A DNA stretch of 10,988 nucleotides, from positions 1-10,988 of the forward strand of contig CAUDHE010000077.1 in NCBI GenBank assembly GCA_958449275.1, in the 5' to 3' direction. Numbering within the stretch: the first letter of the stretch is position 1; each line of letters starts with the position of its first letter. A model generated the notes under the pieces. That model had not been told where the DNA came from, did not search any database, and saw only the letters and a program-made list of their open reading frames with translations. A program made the position numbers and the translations under genes. Shown one piece after another: positions 1 to 4,990 of this stretch. Source of the stretch: an uncultured Alistipes sp. GTDB taxonomy: Bacteria; Bacteroidota; Bacteroidia; Bacteroidales; Rikenellaceae.

Positions 1-310
1 CACCGCCCACCGAGAGCGTCGCGATGATTCGTCGCCGTGTAATTTTCTCCTCCTTTACGCCTTTCGTTCCCAGACACGAGAGTGCCAGAAATACGACGGC
101 GAACAGTTTCGTCCAAAGGATGTTGCCGAACAATCCGGCCGTGCGGTTGAAGTTCAGCAGGATTCTGTCGACCACGCTGATATTCAGTCCCCATTCCACG
201 ATTTGTCCGTAACAGAACCAATAGACGTTGATTACCACGAACAGGATGCTCAACGCCCGCATGAAATCCATGACTTTCGCCAGACCCCGAAGGTCGTCTT
301 CTTGTTGCAT
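1..310 (-). CDS. mobC: MobC, VirD4-like type IV coupling protein, N-terminal part (cut by the window edge)
   Basis: Reading leftward from an ATG at 310, 103 codons are open to the window edge, so only the N-terminus is present. Residues 30-34 read YWFCY, the signature of the N-terminal membrane domain of Bacteroidetes MobC coupling proteins. Two hydrophobic segments (about residues 19-38 and 58-80) fit a two-helix membrane anchor; a basic stretch near residue 91 (TRRR) would face the cytoplasm. In this family the missing C-terminal part is a TraG/VirD4-type ATPase that links the relaxosome to the secretion channel at the inner membrane. It follows mobB on the same strand after a 31-base AT-rich gap and is probably in the mobA-mobB-mobC operon. 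The motif and context make the identity strong; the ATPase domain itself cannot be checked here. Confidence 0.88.
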   Translation of the reverse strand, partial: MQQEDDLRGLAKVMDFMRALSILFVVINVYWFCYGQIVEWGLNISVVDRILLNFNRTAGLFGNILWTKLFAVVFLALSCLGTKGVKEEKITRRRIIATLSVGG

Positions 311-341
311 AACAGTAAATTTTATGATGAATAATTTTGTT

Positions 342-1484
342 TCAGAGTTTTCGCCCTCGTGTGTTTCGGGAGTTGCGCATGTCGGGCCGCTCGTTCGACG
401 GCTCCCGCTTTCTCGACTGCATATCCGTATTGGAACTTTGCCGATTGCCGAACCGCTGCTCGAACGCATTGGCGGAGTAGGCCTTTCCCAGACGCGAACC
501 GTTTACAACGTACCGGGTTTCGTGGTCGATGAACGTAACGCCGACGATTCGTCCCGTATCGTTGCGACGCAGAAAAAGGTCGATGCGGCGGGTTCGCAGG
601 CGTTCGCGTAAAGTCTGCTCCGACGTCGCTTCGTTCAATGCGTCCTCGATTTTGCGCCGAAATTGCTTCCGTTCGCTGCCTTTTCCGAACCGTTCCGCAC
701 AACGTGCCATGTAACACTCCAACTCCTCGAATCCGACCCTCTTTCCGAATACGGACGATTTGAGCGGAGCAGCGACAGCCTTACTGCCGTCTTTGTCCAA
801 GACCGTGTAAAGCAATCCCCGATACGGTATGCCGCCACGTTCGCCGCGCACCTCCTCCACGCCGATGTTGTATTGAGAGAGTAAGGCTCGGAACTCGCCG
901 AGCGTCTGGAACCGATACATGGCGGCGACCGGTTTTACGACCGCACCGATTTGACGTTTCAGGTCGCCTTTCGTGCTGTCGACCGCCGTGAGCCTCCAAT
1001 CCTCCGTCCGCTTGCGCTCTTTGGCCGGATGCAATCCGTACTCACGTTCCAGCTCTTCGGTAACGGCGACGCTCCGTTCGTTGCGCCTGCCGTCTTTGAC
1101 CTTGCGGCCGTCCTGTCCGACCTGCACCGACACGATGTGAATATGCCGGCGGTTGATGTCGGTATGCTCGAACACGATATACGGTTGTTCGCCCCAGCCC
1201 ATGCGCTCCATATATTTCTCGGCGATTTCGGAAAGCTGTTCGGCCGTCAGACGATCTTCGGGGTCGGGGTTGAGCGAGATGTGTACGACGGGTTTCTCGG
1301 TGCGGTAGTGCGAGGGCATCCAGCGTAGCAGGTCTTCCGCCGTCGTCGCAACGTCGAACCTCCCGTCGGCCGGTTCCCGCAGAATATGCGTCAGAAGTAC
1401 CTTGCCCTTTCCCCGATCGACCTTCTGCTGGTTGTAGGCAAGTGCCCCGTAGACGTCTTTCCCTGTGGTGATTTTGGCTACCAT
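342..1484 (-). CDS. mobB: MobB, relaxase/mobilization nuclease
   Basis: A 380-residue protein on the minus strand. The N-terminal domain has the relaxase layout. An early Tyr in a VYGALAYN context (Y12 and Y17; Y17 is the likelier nicking residue) is followed by a VVHISLNP motif with His68. The metal-binding three-histidine motif HTDINRRHIHIVS has His107, Asp109, His114 and His116. This matches the Relaxase (PF03432-type, MOBP-like) family, which nicks oriT, stays covalently bound to the 5' end and is carried into the recipient. The basic C-terminus (from about residue 340) may bind DNA. The frame stays open 116 codons upstream, but that extension lies antiparallel-free within mobA in another frame and resembles nothing; the ATG at 1484 starts the conserved MVAKITTGKD block. 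The ATG overlaps the mobA stop (ATGGTAG), indicating translational coupling. Confidence 0.93.
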   Translation of the reverse strand: MVAKITTGKDVYGALAYNQQKVDRGKGKVLLTHILREPADGRFDVATTAEDLLRWMPSHYRTEKPVVHISLNPDPEDRLTAEQLSEIAEKYMERMGWGEQPYIVFEHTDINRRHIHIVSVQVGQDGRKVKDGRRNERSVAVTEELEREYGLHPAKERKRTEDWRLTAVDSTKGDLKRQIGAVVKPVAAMYRFQTLGEFRALLSQYNIGVEEVRGERGGIPYRGLLYTVLDKDGSKAVAAPLKSSVFGKRVGFEELECYMARCAERFGKGSERKQFRRKIEDALNEATSEQTLRERLRTRRIDLFLRRNDTGRIVGVTFIDHETRYVVNGSRLGKAYSANAFEQRFGNRQSSNTDMQSRKREPSNERPDMRNSRNTRGRKL

Positions 1485-1900
1485 CGCTCCTTGAACTCTT
1501 CCGAAAGTGCAATGATTTGTTGCCCGACAGCCGCCAATTCTTTGGTCGCATTCTCCAATTTGTAGAGCATGGCAAGCGCTTTCCGCTCCGAGAAATGGGA
1601 GTGCAACAGCTTTACGACTTGGTTGTAATTCGTTCCCACGGCTCTGAATTGGGCGTGCAGTTGCGTCAGTTTGGCGACATATTCCAACGTTCCGCGGTCG
1701 GTTTTTATCACGCGGAACACGTCTCCGAAGACCCGTGCTTTGATAAAAGCCGCTTTCGACAGCAGTCCCGATTGCTCGTACATCGTCAGAAATCGGGCGT
1801 GTTCCGTATCGTTGAATCGTACCATGACGCAATGCGAAGCGGTATCCGTTTTTGCGGGGCGTCCCCCTCGACCCTTGCGGGTCGGTCTGTTTTTCTCCAT
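1478..1900 (-). CDS. mobA: MobA, relaxosome accessory DNA-binding protein
   Basis: A 140-residue, basic minus-strand protein. The start chosen is the ATG at 1900, giving an N-terminus MEKNRPTRKGRGGRPAKTD, the usual beginning of Bacteroidetes MobA. The frame remains open for 86 codons farther upstream, but those codons consist largely of inverted repeats and show no protein-like pattern. After the basic tail, residues about 33-75 (VMVRFNDTEHARFLTMYEQ followed by a helix with SKAAFIKARVFG) resemble the strand-helix-helix of ribbon-helix-helix relaxosome proteins (MobC/TraJ-like). The C-terminal half is helical. In related elements MobA is needed with MobB for oriT processing and likely binds oriT and the relaxase. 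It is the first gene of the leftward mob operon, directly beside the putative oriT, and its last codons overlap the mobB start by 7 bases. Confidence 0.88.
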   Translation of the reverse strand: MEKNRPTRKGRGGRPAKTDTASHCVMVRFNDTEHARFLTMYEQSGLLSKAAFIKARVFGDVFRVIKTDRGTLEYVAKLTQLHAQFRAVGTNYNQVVKLLHSHFSERKALAMLYKLENATKELAAVGQQIIALSEEFKERW

Positions 1901-1980
1901 AATCGAAATTTTCGAGGTGAGGCCATCGCCTCGCCGGTTATTGAAAATTGCGATTCGTTCGTGGCGGAGCCGCCTGTCGA

Positions 1981-2005
1981 AAAGCACCGACTTCGGAGGT
2001 GCTTT
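1981..2005. repeat. Perfect 8-bp hairpin with 9-nt loop
   Basis: AAAGCACC (1981-1988) and GGTGCTTT (1998-2005) are exact reverse complements. The hairpin lies about 80 bases upstream of the mobA start, in the putative oriT/leader cluster. Confidence 0.75.
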
Positions 2006-2019
2006 CATCCCCCTTGCGG

Positions 2020-2073
2020 GCAAGCTGTTTTCCGTTACGGAAATAGTTTCGGGTAACGGAAAACACAGCTTGC
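2020..2073. repeat. Long imperfect palindrome (19-bp arms, 2-nt bulge)
   Basis: The left arm is GCAAGCT (2020-2026) plus GTTTTCCGTTAC (2027-2038). The right arm is GTAACGGAAAAC (2053-2064), an extra AC (2065-2066), then AGCTTGC (2067-2073). All 19 arm bases pair. The 14-base loop contains a further GAAA/TTTC pair (2040-2043 with 2047-2050). The left arm can also fold on itself as TTTCCGT-T-ACGGAAA (2029-2043), so two mutually exclusive structures exist. It is the largest structure in the mob-tra region. Confidence 0.85.
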
Positions 2074-2094
2074 TATTTGCCCTTTGCAAATACA

Positions 2095-2116
2095 TTCCGA
2101 CCGTCTGCGGTCGGAA
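2095..2116. repeat. Perfect 9-bp hairpin with 4-nt loop
   Basis: TTCCGACCG (2095-2103) and CGGTCGGAA (2108-2116) are exact reverse complements around the loop TCTG. No T-run follows on either strand, so it is not a standard intrinsic terminator. It belongs to the palindrome cluster upstream of mobA. Confidence 0.8.
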
Positions 2117-2181
2117 CATTGAACCGGCCGCCGTAAAAACGGGCAAGGCGGCTTCCATTCACGTCGGAATCGTTACGGCGA

Positions 2182-2189
2182 CAAAGATA
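2182..2189 (-). promoter_or_regulatory. Candidate mobA promoter, -7 box
   Basis: On the minus strand this reads TATCTTTG, a perfect match to the Bacteroides primary sigma -7 consensus TAnnTTTG. It points toward mobA. No TTTG -33 element is seen at the usual 19-21 base spacing farther upstream, so the site is incomplete. Use of this box would give a mob leader of roughly 270 bases containing the entire palindrome cluster. A single 6-base match can arise by chance in a region of this size. Confidence 0.35.
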
Positions 2190-2309
2190 CCGGCCGATTC
2201 AATTCATTGTATAATAGTCGATTGCGCCACACAAAGCCACTTCGACGCCACAAGCGACCATAGCGAAAAGCAGGCGGATAATCGGGCCAGATAAGGGCTT
2301 TCTTTGCGG

Positions 2310-2572
2310 GTACAAACAAGCGCAAACAGCTATATGCACATGTGTCTGCGTGCGGATATGGATAGTTGAATGCCGGAGTACGCAGATGAATAAATGGCTA
2401 TTTGCCTGCCTGTGCAAACAGATTTTTATGCAGATAAGGAATCGGGTAATCGGACACGCACTTATGTACGTGCGTACCAGAGCACCAACGCATGTGCCTG
2501 ACAGCGTACATGCACTGGTGCGCAGAAAACCGATTACGCATACAGACATCTGCGCAAACAAAACCATGCACA
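2310..2572 (+). repeat. Dispersed direct repeats GYGCAAACA, three with a downstream ATGCA
   Basis: Copies are GTACAAACA at 2310-2318, GCGCAAACA at 2320-2328, GTGCAAACA at 2412-2420 and GCGCAAACA at 2552-2560. The last three are followed by ATGCA beginning 6-8 bases later (2334-2338, 2428-2432, 2566-2570), making a composite element about 20 bases long. All face traA. They look like binding sites of one protein, for instance an excision-type regulator or the TraA/TraB pair, but the binder is unknown. Confidence 0.5.
2482..2521. repeat. Imperfect inverted repeat in the traA leader
   Basis: GCACCAACGCATG (2482-2494) and CATGCACTGGTGC (2509-2521) are reverse complements at 11 of 13 positions, separated by 14 bases. 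A smaller palindrome GTACG-TG-CGTAC (2466-2477) sits just upstream. Either could be a dimer operator or a leader RNA stem about 90-130 bases before the traA start. Confidence 0.6.
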
Positions 2573-2609
2573 CACAATTAACCGATTGTATAATTAAAAC
2601 ACAGCAACA

Positions 2610-3362
2610 ATGAAAGGAAAAACGAAATTCGTCGCCTTCTCCACGCAGAAAGGCGGTGCAGGCAAAACGACGCTCACGGTATTGGTGGCTTCTTACCTGC
2701 ATTACGTAAAAGGATTCGATGTCGCGGTCATCGACTGCGACTATCCGCAGCACTCCATCGTCGAGATGCGCGACCGCGACTTAAAGATGGCGCTCGAAGA
2801 TGAGCACTACAAACGCATGGCCTACGAGCAGTTCACTCGCTTGGAGAAGAAAGCCTATCCGGTCGTAGAAAGCAATACCAAAGAGGCGTTGGCCGATGCC
2901 GAGTATCTGCTTCCGCAGGGAGATTTCGATTATGTGTTCTTCGACCTTCCCGGCACGATCAACAATGAAGATTTGGTCCACACGCTGGCGCAGATGGATT
3001 ATATCGTAGCTCCGATATGCGCCGATAGGGTCGTCATGGAGAGTACGCTCAACTATGCCGTCGTTGTCAGGGATCATATCATGCGTAGTGCGCAGTCGCA
3101 AATCAAGGGGTTGTATCTGTTGTGGAACATGGTGGACGGCCGCGAGAAGACGGAGTTGTATGAGGTGTATGAGGCCGTGATGAGAGACCTGCACCTCACG
3201 GCTCTGACAACCTTTCTGCCCGACACCAAACGCTTCCGTCGCGAGCAAAGCACCAACCGGCGGGCTGTGTTCCGCTCCACGCTGTTTCCCGCCGACCGTT
3301 CGCTGGTACGTGGCAGCAACCTCGACAAATTGGTGGACGAACTGATCGGACTGTTAAAATAA
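2610..3362 (+). CDS. traA: TraA, ParA/MinD-family ATPase
   Basis: A 250-residue protein with a deviant Walker A KGGAGKTT at residues 14-21 (signature Lys14, catalytic Lys19), a Walker A' VIDCD (Asp42, Asp44) and a Walker B region YVFFDLPG at 108-115. This is the ParA/Soj/MinD fold, which dimerises on ATP and binds DNA or membrane non-specifically to position cargo. The length is typical of single-domain ParA. In CTnDOT-type elements this is traA, the first tra gene. No ParB gene is present; the next gene, six bases downstream, may encode its partner. The start is preceded by an A-rich stretch rather than a Shine-Dalgarno sequence, normal for Bacteroidetes. Function in conjugation is unproven: it could partition the excised circle, position the transfer machine, or regulate the operon. 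Confidence 0.92.
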   Translation: MKGKTKFVAFSTQKGGAGKTTLTVLVASYLHYVKGFDVAVIDCDYPQHSIVEMRDRDLKMALEDEHYKRMAYEQFTRLEKKAYPVVESNTKEALADAEYLLPQGDFDYVFFDLPGTINNEDLVHTLAQMDYIVAPICADRVVMESTLNYAVVVRDHIMRSAQSQIKGLYLLWNMVDGREKTELYEVYEAVMRDLHLTALTTFLPDTKRFRREQSTNRRAVFRSTLFPADRSLVRGSNLDKLVDELIGLLK

Positions 3363-3368
3363 GCCGCC

Positions 3369-3782
3369 ATGAACAAGAAAGAAATCGGCGACGGACTGGA
3401 CGCCTCTTTCATCATCAGCCAAGCCAAAGGCCGGAATCGTCCGTTACATCCGTATGCGGCCGATAAAGCGGAAGATGCAGACGCTTCGTCGGACGAAAGT
3501 CCCGTTTCGGCTGCTCCGAGAGAGGATGCGCGCCGTCGAAAAGGGAGAGGTCAGGATTACGAAACGCTCTTTATCCGCAATGCGCCGTCCAATACGCGCA
3601 GCGGCAAGACGGTTTATATCCGCAGGGAGTTCCATGAGCGCATTACGCGCATCGTGCAGGTAATCGGCAAAAACGAAGTGTCGCTGTACAGCTACCTCGA
3701 CAACGTGCTGGAACATCATTTCGCCGCTTATCAGGAGGAGATCTCCGAGTTGTATAAAAAGCGTAACGACGACATTTTCTGA
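3369..3782 (+). CDS. traB: TraB, DUF3408 protein with ribbon-helix-helix-like C-terminus
   Basis: A 137-residue soluble protein. The first 60 residues are polar and probably disordered, ending in a basic RRRKGRGQ patch (56-62). The folded part (about 62-137) matches the DUF3408 family of Bacteroidetes conjugative elements. Within it, a strand-like KTVYIRRE (80-87) is followed by a helix (88-99), a turn at GKN and a second helix (104-118), which reads like a ribbon-helix-helix DNA-binding domain; that fold call is inference. The gene starts 6 bases after traA and overlaps the next gene by one base (TGATG). The arrangement ParA ATPase plus small basic RHH-like protein recalls ParA/ParG partition pairs. 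Annotations of related elements use traB or traC for DUF3408 genes, so the letter is less certain than the family. Confidence 0.8.
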   Translation: MNKKEIGDGLDASFIISQAKGRNRPLHPYAADKAEDADASSDESPVSAAPREDARRRKGRGQDYETLFIRNAPSNTRSGKTVYIRREFHERITRIVQVIGKNEVSLYSYLDNVLEHHFAAYQEEISELYKKRNDDIF

Positions 3783-4528
3783 TGACATCCATGACTACGA
3801 CCTGCATTTTATGGTTGCTGACGGTCTGTGCCGTCGGCTACGCACTCTGGACGGTATGGTATCTCTTTCGGGAGAGCCGACGCAGCAATCGCCACCCGCC
3901 CGTTTCGGGCGCTGCGTCGCGCCGCAAGGAGATCATCGGCAAAAGCCGTTTTGTCCTCGACCGACGCCGCTCGCTGCCACAAGCGGCCGTAGCGGCGCAA
4001 ACCGAAAAAGGTATCGAAAAAGAGGATATATTTGCTCCTGCAAGTGCACCCGAACACCCCCGGCAGATACCGCCGGAAGACTTGGACGAGGTATTCGGCG
4101 AGGTCCCCACAGGCGAGCAGAACGAGCCGCTGGACATCTACTATCCGCTTTACGAAGAATCTTTCCCGGATACGGAAGCGGAGGAGCCGGACGACGAGGA
4201 CGATACCGAAGAGCTGCCCCTTCTGGGGCGCTCGCTCGCACAAGGGGTCAGTTTCGAGCAGATGGGCGAAGTCTACCGCCATGTGGTGCACGATCCACCT
4301 ATTACAGATGAGCAGAAGGAAGAGACGGGACGTCTCCTTCTGGGCTTGAAAGAGACCGACATGTTCGAGGCGATCGTTTCAGGCTGTCCCGACGGGAACG
4401 ACAGGGTAAAGAACCTGATCGACACCTATCTCTCGGCATTCCATCGGCGAATGACCGCAAAGGCTGCGGAAAGCCCCTCTCCGCAGGGTGTCGTTCCCGA
4501 GGGATTCGACGTCCGCGATTATGTGTAA
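3782..4528 (+). CDS. traD: TraD, DUF4122 conjugal transfer protein
   Basis: A 248-residue protein with one N-terminal membrane segment (about residues 8-28) and no further hydrophobic stretch, so most of it is probably cytoplasmic or periplasmic domain anchored to the inner membrane. Recognisable family features are IIGKSRFVL (51-59), IPPEDLDEVF (96-105), an acidic linker TEAEEPDDEDDTEE (131-144), AQGVSFEQMGEV (154-164) and a helical C-terminal domain around LLLGLKETDMFEAIVSG (185-201). These fit DUF4122, annotated as TraD in this class. The molecular role is unknown. Its ATG overlaps the TraB stop by one base, suggesting coupled translation. A second ATG at 3791 would shorten it by three residues. 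It is followed by the only sizeable gap in the operon. Confidence 0.82.
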   Translation: MTSMTTTCILWLLTVCAVGYALWTVWYLFRESRRSNRHPPVSGAASRRKEIIGKSRFVLDRRRSLPQAAVAAQTEKGIEKEDIFAPASAPEHPRQIPPEDLDEVFGEVPTGEQNEPLDIYYPLYEESFPDTEAEEPDDEDDTEELPLLGRSLAQGVSFEQMGEVYRHVVHDPPITDEQKEETGRLLLGLKETDMFEAIVSGCPDGNDRVKNLIDTYLSAFHRRMTAKAAESPSPQGVVPEGFDVRDYV

Positions 4529-4669
4529 CCGAAAAAAGCAGAACGACATGAAAGAACGGGATTACGGATAGCGGCATAACACCGACAGCCACTGAAAAAT
4601 CCGAACAAGACAAGTTTAACCCGGTGCGGGGCCATCATCCCCGCACCGTAATTAAAAGATCATCGCATT
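4529..4669 (+). promoter_or_regulatory. traD-traE intergenic gap with strong GC-rich hairpin
   Basis: In this 141-base gap CGGTGCGGGG (4622-4631) pairs perfectly with CCCCGCACCG (4639-4648) around the loop CCATCAT. The stem ends 21 bases before the traE start and is followed by TAATTAAAAG rather than a T-run, so it is a poor intrinsic terminator. It may be an mRNA processing or stabilising element, or an attenuator. The rest of the gap holds only a 7-codon open frame from 4548 and nothing else recognisable. Confidence 0.6.
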
Positions 4670-4972
4670 ATGACAAAAAAGAAGATTCTTTCCTCGGCGG
4701 CCCTGTTTCTTGCCGCCGTCTCCTCCGCTTTCGCACAGGGAAACGGATTGGCCGGTATCAACGATGCCACCAATATGGTAACGAGCTACTTCGATCCCGG
4801 CACGAAACTCATCTACGCCATCGGCGCCGTCGTGGGTCTGATCGGCGGCATCAAAGTCTACAACAAGTTCAGCTCCGGCGACCCCGACACCTCGAAGACT
4901 GCGGCTTCGTGGTTCGGGGCGTGTATCTTCCTGATCGTCGCCGCAACGATTCTGCGCTCGTTCTTCCTGTAA
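4670..4972 (+). CDS. traE: TraE, DUF4134, VirB2-like pilin subunit
   Basis: A 100-residue protein with a signal peptide (KKK start, hydrophobic core 8-18, likely cleavage after AFA at residue 22). Two hydrophobic segments follow (about 46-62 and 81-98) joined by a short polar loop GDPDTSKTA. This is the size and topology of VirB2/TrbC major pilins, and the sequence fits the DUF4134 family, named TraE in CTnDOT-type elements. The mature protein would sit in the inner membrane before assembly into the conjugative pilus or channel. A strong hairpin lies directly upstream in the mRNA. The pilin role is inferred from topology and gene order, since sequence identity to VirB2 is low in this group. 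Confidence 0.88.
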   Translation: MTKKKILSSAALFLAAVSSAFAQGNGLAGINDATNMVTSYFDPGTKLIYAIGAVVGLIGGIKVYNKFSSGDPDTSKTAASWFGACIFLIVAATILRSFFL

Positions 4973-4990
4973 TCCGTCAGCCTGAAAATT

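Larger units (their letters stand above)
1903..2152. other. oriT: Putative oriT region: cluster of inverted repeats upstream of mobA
   Basis: At least seven inverted repeats lie within 250 bases: 1903-1915 (TCGAAA/TTTCGA), 1916-1935 (8-bp stem with one wobble), 1963-1974 (GGCGG/CCGCC), 1981-2005 (AAAGCACC/GGTGCTTT), 2020-2073 (19-bp arms), 2074-2092 (TATTTGC/GCAAATA), 2095-2116 (TTCCGACCG/CGGTCGGAA) and 2127-2152 (GCCGCC/GGCGGC). The cluster adjoins mobA, where oriT is placed in CTn341/CTnDOT-type elements, and dense palindromes are normal for oriT. No nic sequence was recognised. It could instead, or also, be the structured untranslated leader of the mob mRNA, since a promoter-like box lies just beyond it at 2182-2189. 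Confidence 0.45.
1901..2609. promoter_or_regulatory. Divergent mob-tra intergenic region
   Basis: This 709-base stretch separates the leftward mob operon from the rightward tra operon and holds no convincing gene. Open frames exist on both strands, but they translate to low-complexity, repeat-derived peptides without family features. The mobA-side half is GC-rich and packed with inverted repeats. The traA-side half is richer in CA/TG steps with direct repeats. In CTnDOT the equivalent region is bound by the excision protein Xis2d, and tra expression there is also controlled by the small RNA RteR, so regulatory content is expected. Which sites are used here cannot be read from sequence alone. 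Confidence 0.75.

Noticed and set aside
1485..1832. 116-codon N-terminal extension of mobB
   Set aside because: It overlaps mobA in a different frame, is Arg/Gly-rich and unlike any relaxase N-terminus; the catalytic Tyr region begins right after the ATG at 1484.
1901..2158. 86-codon in-frame N-terminal extension of mobA
   Set aside because: The codons coincide with the palindrome cluster and do not look like protein; MobA proteins of this class start at the MEKNRPTRKG block (1900).
2586..2597. GTATAATTAAAA as a sigma70-like -10 box for traA
   Set aside because: Bacteroidetes promoters use TAnnTTTG, no matching upstream element is present, and the start would leave almost no leader; too weak to annotate.
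2350..2613. 87-codon plus-strand open frame ahead of traA
   Set aside because: Also derived from the repeat-rich leader (Thr/His/Arg/Cys-rich), with no recognisable domain. A leader peptide cannot be fully excluded, but nothing supports it.
2199..2753. 184-codon Cys-rich open frame on the minus strand, antisense to the traA start
   Set aside because: The unusual Cys/His content comes from CA/TG-rich alternating tracts; it has no start context and overlaps the well-supported traA.
4622..4648. Hairpin as a rho-independent terminator of traA-traD
   Set aside because: No T-run follows the stem on the plus strand, and the downstream genes plainly continue the operon; kept as a regulatory or processing candidate instead.
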